The notes: a model not told the origin generated them from the letters alone. A stretch of DNA of 64,000 nt from Actinomycetes bacterium (GCA_021778895.1 JAJYBR010000002.1:1-64000); one strand, 5' to 3'. Shown: positions 9,388-18,926, numbered from the stretch's first letter. Program-made: numbers and translations.

Positions 9388-10667
9388 GCCGCTCGCGCGC
9401 CGAGGTCTTCGCCTACCGCGGCCTCGAGGTCGAGGCCGACGTCCTGCGCGCCCACTACGACCTCGACGGGCGCGCCTTCGTCGAGGAGGTGGCCTTCGAA
9501 GGGGTCGGCGACCTGCGCGCCCCGGCCCCGCGGGCCGGGGCCACGCTGTGGTACCTGGTGGCTGGCCTGTCGTACCTGAAGGCCGGGGCGGCGCGCCACG
9601 TCGACCTCACCGCGACGCCGGTCGGTCCGGCCGGCCGCGCCCTGCTCGCTGCGGCCATCCGCGACGGGCTCGGCGAGTTCGCCGTGCGCAACGACCTGGA
9701 CCTCTCCGACGTCGAGGTCACCGGAGGCGCGCCCCTCGTGGCGGCCCTGGCCGCGGGGGACCCCCGCCGGGTGTTGGTGCCCTTCGGCGGCGGGATCGAC
9801 TCGGTCGTCGCCTTGGAGGAGCTGCCCGCCGACCTCGACCAGGCGCTCTTCATCGTCAGCCCGGCGAGCGGCCCCTTCGCCGCCCTCGAGGCCACGGCCG
9901 GCGTCACCGGTCGGCCCGTGGTGCGCGCGTCGCGCCGGCTCGACCCGGCCCTGACCTCCGACGCCAGCCTGTGGCGCGGCCACGTGCCGGTCACGGCCAT
10001 GGTGACGCTGCTGGCCGCGACCGCCGCGGCGGCGAGCGGGCGCGGCGGCGTCGTGATGAGCAACGAGCGCTCGGCCTCCGAGCCCAACCTGGTCCGGGCG
10101 GGCCGCCCGGTCAACCACCAGTGGAGCAAGTCCTGGGACGCCGAGCAACTGCTCGGCGCGGCCCTGGCCGAGTCCGTCGGCGACGCCCTGGTCGTCGCCA
10201 GCCTGCTGCGCGACCGCTCCGAGCTGTGGGTGGCCGAGCGCTTCGCGCGCCTGCCCCAGTACCACGAGGTCTTCCGCAGCTGCAACCGGGCCTTCGCCCA
10301 GGACCCCGCGCGCCGCGCGACCACCTGGTGCGGCCAGTGCGACAAGTGCCTGTTCGTCAACCTGGTGCTGGCCCCCTTCGTGGCGCGCGACCGCCTGGCC
10401 GCGATCTTCCACGGCGAGCCCCTGGCCGACCCGGCGCGCCTCGACCAGCTGCGCACGCTGGTCGGCCGGGGCGCCGAGCCCAAGCCCTTCGAGTGCGTGG
10501 GCGACCCGGCCGAGAGCGCGGCCGCCCTGCGGCGCGCGGTGGCCGCGCCCGCCTGGGCGGGCGTCGCGCACCTCGCCGCGCTCGCCGCCGAGCTCGGCCC
10601 GGTCCCCGACGCCGACCTGCTCGAACCCGCTGGAGAGACCCGTGTTCCATCCCACTGGCTTCGCTGA
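9384..10667 (+). CDS. murL: UDP-MurNAc-L-Ala-L-Glu epimerase
   Basis: 427 residues, matching MurL. This ATP-dependent enzyme inverts the terminal L-Glu of UDP-MurNAc-L-Ala-L-Glu to D-Glu, an alternative to glutamate racemase plus MurD first characterised in Xanthomonas. A PP-loop-like motif LVPFGGGIDSVVALE lies near residue 132; NERSASEPN, FRSCNRAF and the cysteine cluster TTWCGQCDKCLF (about residue 315) are characteristic. The GTG start overlaps pgeF (GTGA) and the gene overlaps murD2 by 26 bp. Whether murI is absent cannot be judged from this window. Confidence 0.88.
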   Translation: MSRSRAEVFAYRGLEVEADVLRAHYDLDGRAFVEEVAFEGVGDLRAPAPRAGATLWYLVAGLSYLKAGAARHVDLTATPVGPAGRALLAAAIRDGLGEFAVRNDLDLSDVEVTGGAPLVAALAAGDPRRVLVPFGGGIDSVVALEELPADLDQALFIVSPASGPFAALEATAGVTGRPVVRASRRLDPALTSDASLWRGHVPVTAMVTLLAATAAAASGRGGVVMSNERSASEPNLVRAGRPVNHQWSKSWDAEQLLGAALAESVGDALVVASLLRDRSELWVAERFARLPQYHEVFRSCNRAFAQDPARRATTWCGQCDKCLFVNLVLAPFVARDRLAAIFHGEPLADPARLDQLRTLVGRGAEPKPFECVGDPAESAAALRRAVAAPAWAGVAHLAALAAELGPVPDADLLEPAGETRVPSHWLR

Positions 10668-11955
10668 CCTGGCGGGGCGCCGCGTGGGCGTCCTCGGCTA
10701 CGGCCGCGAGGGCCGCGCGACCGAGGCCCGGCTGCGCGCGGTCGGCGCCGAGGTCGTGATCGTCGACGACGACCCCTCGGTCGGCGTGCTGGTGACGAGC
10801 ACCGGGGGCCTGGCGGCACTGGCCGCCTGCGACGTGGTGCTGAAGGGCCCGGGCATCGCGCGCCAGCGCGCCGACGTCGTCGCCCTGCGCGAGCAGGTCC
10901 CCGTGACCTCGGCGCTGAACCTCTGGTTCTGCGAGACCGACCTCTCGCGCGTCATCGCCATCACGGGCACCAAGGGCAAGTCGACGACGACCGCGCTCGC
11001 GGTCCACGCCCTCACGTGCCTAGGCGAAGAGGCCCGCGCCGTCGGCAACATCGGCCAGCCCCCCTACGACCCGACCCTCGCCGCGTGGTCGGGCTACACC
11101 GTCGTCGAGGTCTCGAGCTACCAGGCCCCCGAGATCGAGCGGGCGCCCGCGGTCATCGCGATCACGTCGCTCGGGTCGGACCACCTCGACTGGCACGGCT
11201 CGCTCGACCAGTACCACGCGGACAAGCTCTCCTTCACCCGGGCGGCCGGGCCCCACGTCACGGTGATCGCCGACCAGCCCGAGCTGATCGCGCGCCGCGA
11301 CCTGCTCGGCGGCGCCGTCGAGGTGGCGGGCCCGATCGGGCTCGCCAGCGCCTTGCACCTGGCCGGCGCCCACAACGACGGCAACGTCGGCGTGGCCGTG
11401 GCTGCCGTGGCCGCACTCCTCGGGCGCCCTCGCGAGGACGTCGCCGCCGCGCTGGCCGCGGGCGCGGCGAACTTCGCGCCCCTGGCCGGGCGCCTGAGCG
11501 TCGTGGCGACCGAGGACCGCCCCAGCGGGCAACTGCGCTACGTCGACGACGGGCTGGCGACCGCACCCCTGCCGGCCGTGGCCGCGCTCGCGGTCTTCGC
11601 CACCGAGCCCGTCGCCCTGATCGCCGGGGGCCACGACCGCGGTGTCGACTACGCCCCGCTGGCCCGGGCTGTTGCCGATCGGGACGCGCCCACCCTGGTC
11701 GCCGTCATGGGGCCGGCCGGCACCCGCATCGCCCAGAGCATCCGATCGGCCAGCGCGGACGTCGCGGTCGTCGAGGTCGAGGACCTGGACCAGGCCGTCG
11801 CGCGGGCTCGCGACTTCCTCTCCGCGGGTGGCGTGGTGCTGCTCTCGCCCGCCGCGCCGAGCTTCGACCGGTACCGCAACTGGGAGGAGCGCTCGGCCGA
11901 CTTCGCCCGCGCAGCACGGGACGCTGGGAGCCTGGGAAGGGATTCGAACCCTTGA
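10642..11955 (+). CDS. murD2: UDP-MurNAc-L-alanine:L-glutamate ligase (MurD2 type)
   Basis: 437-residue Mur ligase. The nucleotide motif is ITGTKGKSTTT (about residue 113), followed by VVEVSSYQ, the DHLDWHGS region and YVDDGLATAP (DDSxATNP-like). The pairing with murL indicates it adds L-Glu rather than D-Glu. GTG at 10642 is preceded by GGAGAG and lies inside the murL end. The last nine codons run into the antisense tRNA-Thr gene; the tail GSLGRDSNP is read from tRNA sequence and is unlikely to matter for function. Confidence 0.87.
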   Translation: MFHPTGFADLAGRRVGVLGYGREGRATEARLRAVGAEVVIVDDDPSVGVLVTSTGGLAALAACDVVLKGPGIARQRADVVALREQVPVTSALNLWFCETDLSRVIAITGTKGKSTTTALAVHALTCLGEEARAVGNIGQPPYDPTLAAWSGYTVVEVSSYQAPEIERAPAVIAITSLGSDHLDWHGSLDQYHADKLSFTRAAGPHVTVIADQPELIARRDLLGGAVEVAGPIGLASALHLAGAHNDGNVGVAVAAVAALLGRPREDVAAALAAGAANFAPLAGRLSVVATEDRPSGQLRYVDDGLATAPLPAVAALAVFATEPVALIAGGHDRGVDYAPLARAVADRDAPTLVAVMGPAGTRIAQSIRSASADVAVVEVEDLDQAVARARDFLSAGGVVLLSPAAPSFDRYRNWEERSADFARAARDAGSLGRDSNP

Positions 11956-12001
11956 CCTGCGCATTACGAATGCGCTGCTCTACCAGCTGAGCTACCCAGG
12001 C
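11929..12001 (-). tRNA. tRNA-Thr (CGT anticodon)
   Basis: Cloverleaf on the minus strand: acceptor GCCTGGG/CCCAGGC, D-arm TAGCTCAGCTGGTAGAGC, anticodon stem GCGCA/TGCGC with loop TTCGTAA giving CGT, and T-arm GGGTTCGAATCCC. The discriminator is T and CCA is not encoded. The 3' end overlaps the convergent murD2 coding end by 27 bp. Confidence 0.95.
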
Positions 12002-12038
12002 GCGCAGGACACACTACCGCACGGGCTCCGCGGGCCGT

Positions 12039-13118
12039 CTAGGCGGAGGCCAGCCCGATGAGCAGGTCGCTCAGCATCAGCACCTCGTCCATCGAGGTCG
12101 CCAGGCGCCGGTGCGTCTCGGCGATCAGCTCGAGCGCGACCAGGCTGGAGCGGGCGCGCGACGTGCCGCGCGGCCCGGCCGGGTCCTCGAGCGCCTCGAC
12201 CAGCCGGTCCCGGTAGACCTCCGAGAGCACGCGCAGTCCCCAGGCGATCTCCTCGACCCGGAAGCGCCGCTGCTCGCGCCGCTGGCTCGCCTCGATCTCG
12301 CGGCGCGGCGTGGCCCGCGCGCCCACGGCCTTCTCATCCTCGCGGCGCCGCGCGGTCTCGGCGCTCTGCCAGGCGACCAGGGGCGCCATCGCGGCGTCCA
12401 GGCCCCGCTCGATCTCGTCGACCAGACCCATCACCGCGCTCAGCTCGCCGCTCAGGCGCGACGGGATGCCGCGCCAGCCCGCCAGTCGCTCGGCCAGTGC
12501 CGGGTCGCGCACCAGGACCCGCGCCCGACGCAGGTCGCCGTTGGCCGCCGCCGCGGCCGCCTGAGCGGCCGCGGGATCAGCGCCCTCGGCCTCCAGCGCA
12601 CCGACCAGGGAGTCCGGGCTGAGGGCCCGCCACCGGATCACCACGCAGCGCGAGACGATGGTCTCGAGGCCGGCGGGCAGGTCCCGTGCGGTGAGCAGGA
12701 AGATCGTGCGCTCGGGGGGCTCCTCCAAGGACTTGAGCAGCGTGGCCGCCGTCGCGGCCGCCCCGGCGACCGAGAGCTCGATGTCCTCGATGATCACGAT
12801 CTGGTACCCGGCGCCCAGGGGCCGGCGGCGGGCCACCCGCTCGGCCTCGCGCAGCTCGTCGACGCGCCAGGTGGTGCCGGCCCGCTCGATCACCGTCACG
12901 TCGGCGTCGACGCCCTCGAGCACGCGCCGGCACGTCTCGCAGGTGCCACAGCCCGCGTCGGGGCACTGGAGGGCGGCCGCCATGGCGGTCGCCGCCTCGT
13001 GCAGGTCGACGCCCGGCGGCCCCACGAGCAGGTAGGCGTGCACCGGCCGGCGCACGTGGTGACGGACCTGCTCGGCCGCGCTCGCCTGGCCGACGAGCCG
13101 GTCCAGGACGTCAGGCAC
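12039..13118 (-). CDS. holB: DNA polymerase III delta' subunit
   Basis: Clamp-loader subunit, 359 residues, AAA+ fold. The P-loop region GPPGVDLHEAA lacks the GKT and should not bind ATP, as is common for delta'. A zinc module CPDAGCGTCETC follows, then VIIEDIE (Walker B-like), LLKSLEEPP and a TARD segment. The GTG start at 13116-13118 overlaps the tmk end by 8 bp; tmk-holB adjacency is widespread. Confidence 0.9.
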   Translation of the reverse strand: MPDVLDRLVGQASAAEQVRHHVRRPVHAYLLVGPPGVDLHEAATAMAAALQCPDAGCGTCETCRRVLEGVDADVTVIERAGTTWRVDELREAERVARRRPLGAGYQIVIIEDIELSVAGAAATAATLLKSLEEPPERTIFLLTARDLPAGLETIVSRCVVIRWRALSPDSLVGALEAEGADPAAAQAAAAAANGDLRRARVLVRDPALAERLAGWRGIPSRLSGELSAVMGLVDEIERGLDAAMAPLVAWQSAETARRREDEKAVGARATPRREIEASQRREQRRFRVEEIAWGLRVLSEVYRDRLVEALEDPAGPRGTSRARSSLVALELIAETHRRLATSMDEVLMLSDLLIGLASA

Positions 13119-13722
13119 CCCGCCACCCGCCGGCGGCCAGCACGGCGTCGACGGCGGCGTCGACCGCCGCGAGGTCTCCCGACCCGTCGAGCACCACCCA
13201 GTGGTCGGGGTCGGCCGCCGCCAGGGCTTGGTAGCCCGCGCGCACGCGCTCGTGGAAGGCCAGGTCCGCCGACTCGAAGCGGTCCTGGTGGTCGCGCCGC
13301 CGCCGCTCGTCGGCGACCTCCGGCGCGATGTCGAGGAGCACCGTCAGGTCGGCCCGGCACGAGCCGATCGCCAGGTCGGTCGCCGCGCCCACCAGGGCCA
13401 GGTCGAGGCCGCGCCCGTAGCCCTGGTAGGCGATGGTCGAGGCAGCGAAGCGGTCGGCCACGACGGTCGTGCCCGCGGCCAGCGCCGGCTCGATCACCGT
13501 GGCCACGTGGTGGGACCGGTCCGCGAGCATCAGGAGCGACTCGGTGGCCGGCGCCATGGGCGTGGCCGCGTCGAGCAGCCACCGGCGCAGCTCGGCGCCC
13601 AGGTCGCTGTCACCGGGCTCGAAGGCGAAGCGGGCCCCGAGGGCCGCCGCCACCCGGCGCGCCTGGGTCGTCTTGCCGCACGCGTCGATGCCCTCGAAGA
13701 CCAGGAACCGCCCCCGGCTCAC
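13111..13722 (-). CDS. tmk: Thymidylate kinase
   Basis: Phosphorylates dTMP to dTDP. 203 residues. P-loop FEGIDACGKTTQ at the N-terminus, DRFAASTIAYQGYGRGL (DRYxxSxxAYQ motif), VLLDIAPEVADERRRRD (LID region) and FHERVRAGY. The usual TREPGGT loop is replaced by AFEPGDSD, keeping E-P-G. GTG at 13720-13722 overlaps the topA stop (GTGA), defining the start and the operon topA-tmk-holB. Confidence 0.94.
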   Translation of the reverse strand: MSRGRFLVFEGIDACGKTTQARRVAAALGARFAFEPGDSDLGAELRRWLLDAATPMAPATESLLMLADRSHHVATVIEPALAAGTTVVADRFAASTIAYQGYGRGLDLALVGAATDLAIGSCRADLTVLLDIAPEVADERRRRDHQDRFESADLAFHERVRAGYQALAAADPDHWVVLDGSGDLAAVDAAVDAVLAAGGWRGA

Positions 13723-16433
13723 GACGCGCTCTTCGGGCGCCGCGCCGCCGTCGCCCGGCTTGGGCGCTTGGCCGCGCGCGCCGCGGTTGACCGCGTGGCC
13801 TTGACCACCTTGGCCGTGCCCGGCTTGGGTGCGGCCGCGCGCGGTCGCGCGGACCGCGGGGCTCGCGGCTCGGCGTTGCGCCGCTCGGCCAGCAGCTCGC
13901 CGGCGCGCTCCAGCGTGATGGTCTCGGGCGTGTCGCCGACGCGCAGCGTCGCGTTGCTCTCCCCGTCGGTCACGTAGGGGCCGAAGCGTCCCGTGCGCAC
14001 CACGACTGGCCGGTGGGTCACCGGGTCCTCGCCGAGCTCGCGCAGGGGTCCGGCCGCCGCGCGCCGGCCGCGCGCCTTGGGCTGGGCCAGCAGGGCGACG
14101 GCCTCGTCCAGCGTGACCGTCATCACCTGGTCTTCCTCGGCCAGCGAGCGCGTCTCGGAGCCCCAGGTCACGTAGGCGCCGTAGCGGCCGTGGTTGACCA
14201 GCACCGGCTCGCCGTCCGCGGGGTGGCGGCCGAGCTCGCGGGGCAGGGCCAGCAGCGCCAGCGCCTGGTCCAGGGTCAACGTCTCGGGCGACATGCTCGC
14301 CAGCAGCGATACGGTCCGGGGCTTCTCGGCGCCCGCCTCGCCGCGCTGGACGTAGGGGCCGTAGCGGCCGGTCTTGACGAGGATCTCCTCGCCCGAGGCG
14401 GGGTCGAGGCCCACCACCCGGTCGCCCGAGGGCGCCTCCAGCAGCTCGAGGGCGCGCGCCACGCTCAAGGTGTCGGGCTCGGTCGCCTCGGGGATCGAGA
14501 CGCGGTCCTCGCCGTGGACCAGGTACGGGCCGTAGCGGCCCGAGCGCACCGACACCGCCAGGCCGTCGGGGGCGACGCCCAGGGGGAGCGAGTTGATCGC
14601 CGCGAAGTCGAAGTCGCCGGCCTCGCGCGTGGCCCGGTGCAGGCCGCGGCGCGCGAAGTCGCTGTCGGCTGCCGGGTCGCCGAAGTAGAAGCGGCGCAGC
14701 CAGGGCTCGAGGTCCTGGTGCCCATCGGCGATGGCGTCGAGGTCGTCCTCCATGGCCGCGGTGAACTGGTAGTCCACCAGGTCGGGGAAGTAGGCCTCGA
14801 GCAGGTTCACCACCGCGAAGGCCCGGAACGTCGGCACCAGGGCCTTGCCCTTCTTCCACACGTAGCCGCGCCGGTCGATCGTCTTCATGATCGACGCGTA
14901 GGTCGAGGGCCGGCCGATCCCGAGGTCCTCGAGCTGCTTGATCAGCGTGGCCTCCGAGTAGCGGTCGGGCGGCTGGGTCTGGTGGTCGCGGGCCTCGGCG
15001 CTGCGGACCGCGACGGCGTCGCCCTCGCGCAGCGGCGGCAGCAGGCGCTCCTGGTCGGCCAGCTCGGCCTCGGGGTCGTCGGACCCCTCGACGTAGGCCC
15101 GCCGGAACCCCGCGAACTCGATCTGGAGCCCCGTGGCCACGAGCTCGACCGTCTGGTCGGGATCGCTCAGCGTGGCCCGCAGGCGCACCCGGCGCTGGCG
15201 CAGGCGCGCGTCGACCATCTGGGAGGCCAGCGTGCGCTTCCAGATGAGCTCGTAGAGCACGCGCTCGTCGCCACCGAGGAGCGCCTCGGCCTCCTCCAGC
15301 GTGCGGAAGGTCTCGCCCGCGGGGCGGATGGCCTCGTGGGCCTCCTGGGCGTTCTTGACTGAGCGGTCGTAGCGGCGCGGGGCACTGGCCACGTACTCGG
15401 ACCCGTAGAGCTCGGTCGCCATGTGGCGCGCGGCCTCCAGCGCCTCGCTGGACAGCGTGGTCGAGTCGGTGCGCATGTAGGTGATCCAGCCCTGCTCGTA
15501 GAGGCGCTGGGCCGCCCGCATGGTGCGCTCGGGGTCGAAGCGCAGCTTGCGGCTGGCCTCGATCTGCAGCGACGAGGTCATGAAGGGTGGCTGGGGGCGC
15601 TGGACCCGCGGCGTCTCGGTGATCGAGGCCACCTGGCAAGGTGCCCCCACGAGGTGCGTCGCCAGGCCGGTGGCCTCGGGGCCCCCGAGAGCCACGACCG
15701 CCTCGTCGACGAGCTGGCCGCGCGCGTCGAAGCTCTTGGCGCTCGCCAGCGCGCGGCCGTCGAGCAGGTCGACCCGCGCCTCGAAGGTGCCGCCGTCGAC
15801 CGCGGCGCGCACGACCACGTCGTGCCAGCTGGCCGAGGCGAAGGCCATGCGCTCGCGCTCGCGCTCGCAGACCAGGCGGGTGGCCACTGACTGCACGCGC
15901 CCGGCCGAGCGCGCCTTGTCGACGGCCCGCCACAGCACGGGCGACACCTCGTAGCCCACCAGCCGGTCGAGGAACCGGCGCCCCTCCTGGGCGTCGACCA
16001 GGCGGTTGTCCAGGTCGCGCGTGTCGCGCACGGCCCGCTCGATGGCCTCGGGGGTGATCTCGTGGAAGACCATGCGCCGCACCGGCACCTTGGGGTGCAG
16101 GACCTCGAGCAGGTGCCAGGCAATGGCCTCGCCCTCGCGGTCCTCGTCGGTCGCGAGGTAGACCTCCTCGACGCCCTTCAGGGCCGCGCGCAGCTCGGTG
16201 ACCACCTTGGTGCGGTCCCGGCTGACCACGTAGACCGGCTTGAAGTGGTCATCGGGGTTGATCCCGAGGCGGGCCCAGGGCTCGGACTTGACCGCCGCGG
16301 GGATCTCGGCGGCGCTCTGGGGCAGGTCGCGGATGTGGCCCACCGAGGGCTTGACCACGAAGTCGGCGCCCAGCATCCCCTGGATGCGCGTGGCCTTGGC
16401 CACGGACTCGACAATCACCAGTGCTCGCGCCAT
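13719..16433 (-). CDS. topA: DNA topoisomerase I
   Basis: Type IA topoisomerase relaxing negative supercoils, 904 residues. Toprim domain at residues 1-140 with VIVESVAKA, SVGHIRDLP and ATDEDREGEAIAW; the active-site Tyr is Y319 in GWITYMRTDS. The C-terminal third holds four repeats of about 70 residues, each with a GRYGPYV-type motif, and ends in a Lys/Arg/Ala-rich tail, the actinobacterial arrangement without zinc ribbons. ATG at 16431-16433 has GAGGTAGGA upstream. Confidence 0.96.
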   Translation of the reverse strand: MARALVIVESVAKATRIQGMLGADFVVKPSVGHIRDLPQSAAEIPAAVKSEPWARLGINPDDHFKPVYVVSRDRTKVVTELRAALKGVEEVYLATDEDREGEAIAWHLLEVLHPKVPVRRMVFHEITPEAIERAVRDTRDLDNRLVDAQEGRRFLDRLVGYEVSPVLWRAVDKARSAGRVQSVATRLVCERERERMAFASASWHDVVVRAAVDGGTFEARVDLLDGRALASAKSFDARGQLVDEAVVALGGPEATGLATHLVGAPCQVASITETPRVQRPQPPFMTSSLQIEASRKLRFDPERTMRAAQRLYEQGWITYMRTDSTTLSSEALEAARHMATELYGSEYVASAPRRYDRSVKNAQEAHEAIRPAGETFRTLEEAEALLGGDERVLYELIWKRTLASQMVDARLRQRRVRLRATLSDPDQTVELVATGLQIEFAGFRRAYVEGSDDPEAELADQERLLPPLREGDAVAVRSAEARDHQTQPPDRYSEATLIKQLEDLGIGRPSTYASIMKTIDRRGYVWKKGKALVPTFRAFAVVNLLEAYFPDLVDYQFTAAMEDDLDAIADGHQDLEPWLRRFYFGDPAADSDFARRGLHRATREAGDFDFAAINSLPLGVAPDGLAVSVRSGRYGPYLVHGEDRVSIPEATEPDTLSVARALELLEAPSGDRVVGLDPASGEEILVKTGRYGPYVQRGEAGAEKPRTVSLLASMSPETLTLDQALALLALPRELGRHPADGEPVLVNHGRYGAYVTWGSETRSLAEEDQVMTVTLDEAVALLAQPKARGRRAAAGPLRELGEDPVTHRPVVVRTGRFGPYVTDGESNATLRVGDTPETITLERAGELLAERRNAEPRAPRSARPRAAAPKPGTAKVVKATRSTAARAAKRPSRATAARRPKSAS

Positions 16434-16487
16434 TCCTACCTCGTCACCGCGCCGTGGCTCCTCGGGAACCCCTTCGGGAGGGTGACC

Positions 16488-18857
16488 CTACTCCTCAGCG
16501 GGCGGAGCCGCGACGATCTCGTACTGCGGGTTGAGGATCACGGCCTCGCGCCGCAACGAGGTGACGGTCCCGCGGACCAGGAGCCGCGTGCCCCGCTCGA
16601 TGCCCGGAACGGCGCTGCGGCCCTGGAAGACCAGGGTCACCGAGCCCGACGGGTCGGCGATCACGCAGCGCAGCTCGTGGCTGCCGCCTTCGTGGTTGAT
16701 GGCGATCGCCCGCACCCGCCCGGCGATCTCGGCGTTCTGGCGCTGGCGCAGGGCACCGATGGGGAAGGCGCCGCTGGAGCGCTGGGCCAGGCGCACGTCG
16801 GCCTCCAGGTGGGCGTCCTCGCGCACGCCCCCGCGCACCACCTGCTCGCTCACCGGCTCGTTGGTGGTGACCCCGGCCGCGGTGCGGGTCGGGGCCATGC
16901 GGTAGGGGATGATCGTGGCCGCGGTGCGCGGCACGTGCATGACGGCGCCGGCGATGGCGTCGGCGGTGCGGTCGTGCAGCAGGCGCTGGAGGCGCGAGGA
17001 GTAGCCGCGGCGCGGCAGGATCACCATGCAGAAGACGTCGGGGTCGCGCACCACGTCGGCCACCAGCTCGAGGGCCGCCCGGTCGACCCGGCGGTCCTCG
17101 CACTCGACGACCTCGAGGGGGATGCGCGCCGACGCCGTGTTGGCCGCGCCCCAGGCCTGCTCCAGGCGCTTGGTGACCATGGGGTCGATGTCGAAGTGGA
17201 CCGCGCGCACCGAGTAGGCGTTGAGCGTGGACACGTAGCGCAGCGCGCGCTCGGTCACCAGGTCGTAGTGGTCGACGAACACCACGACCCGGTTCATCCG
17301 GATCGAGGACAGCGAGCGGGCGCGGCTGGACTCGAAGGCCTGCTCCTCGAGCTCGTACTGGCGGTTGAAGCGCACCAGGCCCCAGTACATCAGGGGGCCC
17401 ACGACGACGATGATCCACGCGCCCTCGGTGAACTTGGCCAGGATGAAGATCAGCACCACCAGGGCGGTCACCGTGGCCGAGGCCGCGTTGGCCACCACGC
17501 CGAAGCGCCACCGGCCTTGGCGCTCGCGCAAGTGGCGGGCCACCATCCCGGCGCCCGCCATCGTGAACCCGGTGAAGACCCCGATGGCGTAGAGGGCGAT
17601 CAGCGCGTTGACCTGGGCCCGGAAGATCAGGATCAGCGTCAAGGACACGATGCCGAGGACGATGATCCCGTTGGAGAAGGCCAGCCGGTGGCCGCGCTTG
17701 GTCAGCTGGCGCGGCAGGTACCGGTCGGTGGCGACGTAGTTGGCGAGGAACGGGAACCCGTTGAACGAGGTGTTGCCCCCGGTGTAGAGGATGAGCAGCG
17801 TCGCGAACTGCACCAGCAGGAAGATGAAGTGCCCGCCGCCCGAGGCACCGAACACCGCGCGGACCTCCTGGCTCACGACCGTCGGCGTGCCCGCGGCGTA
17901 GGGCAGCGCGTGTGTCCAGGCCGCGAGCAGCGTGGTGCCCAGCAGCAAGAAGGCCAGGACCGTCGCCATGACGACCAGCACCTGGCGGGCGTGGCGCGAC
18001 TCGGGGCGCCGGAAGGAGGCCACGCCGTTGGAGATGGCCTCGAGCCCGGTCAGTGACGACCCCCCGTTGGCGTAGGCCCGCAGCAAGGTGAGGAAGGCCA
18101 GTCCCATCAGGAGGCCCGACCCGCGCTCGCCCAGGCGGTGGTCGACCAGCAGGTGGGCCGCGGGCTGGGCGACGTGGTGCAGCGAGCCGAGCGCCTTCTT
18201 GACGTAGCCCACGACGATCGTGATGCCGAGCATCGCGATGTAGAAGTACGTGGGGAAGGCGAAGTAGCTGCCCGCCTCGCGCAGGCCGCGCAGGTTGCCG
18301 AAGATCAGGATCACGACCACCGCCACGGTGATGGGCACCGTGTAGGGGGCCAGGTTCGGGAACGCGCTGGTCAAGGCGGCCGTGCCGGCCGAGCACTGGA
18401 CCGCGACGGTGACGATGTAGTCGATCAGCAGGGCCACGGCCGCCACCTGGGCGATGCGGGGGCCGAAGTTGTCACGCGCCACCACGTAGGAGCCGCCGGC
18501 CGTCGTGTAGTACTTGATCACGTCGAGGTACGAGGTGGTCACGAAGAAGAGCACCCCGAGGATGACGAACATCACCGGCACCACCAGGCTGAAGGCGGCC
18601 AGCCCGATGAAGGGGGTCATCTGGACGAGGATCTCCTCGGTGCCGTAGGCCGACGACGAGATGCAGTCGGGGGCCAGGACCCCGAGCGCCACGGTGCGCC
18701 CGAGCCGCTCGGCGCCCAGCTGCTCGGTGACCAGCGGCCGGCCGAGCAGGACACGCTTGAGGCGGTAGCCCAGGGTCTCGGGGTAGACGACCGACACGTT
18801 GGCGTGCGACGTGAGGACCGGCGTGTTGCTGGAGATCTGCTTGTCGGCCTCAGACAC
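16488..18857 (-). CDS. APC/KUP-like permease with cytoplasmic USP-like and OB-fold domains
   Basis: 789 residues. Residues about 50-520 form a twelve-segment APC-superfamily permease (APDCISSSAYGTEE, TTAGGSYVVARDNFG, GGSSLTGLEAISNGV), the group that includes KimA/YdaO potassium importers. Residues about 540-660 look like a universal-stress-type domain (VVVFVDHYDL ... VVILPRRGYSSRL-like VILPRRGYSSRLQ). The last 90 residues form an OB-fold (LRCVIADPSGSVTLVFQGR ... ILNPQYEIVAAP) that elsewhere in Actinomycetota is a separate small protein. GTG at 18855-18857 is 7 bases after a TAGTGT box; a longer reading into the divergent trkA region is not supported. Divergent from two TrkA genes, so potassium uptake is the likely job. 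Confidence 0.82.
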   Translation of the reverse strand: MSEADKQISSNTPVLTSHANVSVVYPETLGYRLKRVLLGRPLVTEQLGAERLGRTVALGVLAPDCISSSAYGTEEILVQMTPFIGLAAFSLVVPVMFVILGVLFFVTTSYLDVIKYYTTAGGSYVVARDNFGPRIAQVAAVALLIDYIVTVAVQCSAGTAALTSAFPNLAPYTVPITVAVVVILIFGNLRGLREAGSYFAFPTYFYIAMLGITIVVGYVKKALGSLHHVAQPAAHLLVDHRLGERGSGLLMGLAFLTLLRAYANGGSSLTGLEAISNGVASFRRPESRHARQVLVVMATVLAFLLLGTTLLAAWTHALPYAAGTPTVVSQEVRAVFGASGGGHFIFLLVQFATLLILYTGGNTSFNGFPFLANYVATDRYLPRQLTKRGHRLAFSNGIIVLGIVSLTLILIFRAQVNALIALYAIGVFTGFTMAGAGMVARHLRERQGRWRFGVVANAASATVTALVVLIFILAKFTEGAWIIVVVGPLMYWGLVRFNRQYELEEQAFESSRARSLSSIRMNRVVVFVDHYDLVTERALRYVSTLNAYSVRAVHFDIDPMVTKRLEQAWGAANTASARIPLEVVECEDRRVDRAALELVADVVRDPDVFCMVILPRRGYSSRLQRLLHDRTADAIAGAVMHVPRTAATIIPYRMAPTRTAAGVTTNEPVSEQVVRGGVREDAHLEADVRLAQRSSGAFPIGALRQRQNAEIAGRVRAIAINHEGGSHELRCVIADPSGSVTLVFQGRSAVPGIERGTRLLVRGTVTSLRREAVILNPQYEIVAAPPAEE

Positions 18858-18864
18858 CAGCAGA

Positions 18865-18870
18865 ACACTA
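18865..18870 (-). promoter_or_regulatory. -10 box of the APC permease (leaderless)
   Basis: TAGTGT on the minus strand, seven bases before the GTG at 18857. It selects this GTG over the upstream in-frame extension. Confidence 0.5.
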
Positions 18871-18926
18871 AGCGATCCCGCTCGCTCAGTTGCGGCCCGC
18901 GAAGAACGTGTGGTCAGATGGTCCCC

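Noticed and set aside
16434..16487. Inverted repeat between topA and the APC gene (GTCACC...GGTGAC)
   Set aside because: Arms are short, the loop is over 30 bases and there is no U-run, so I do not call a terminator.
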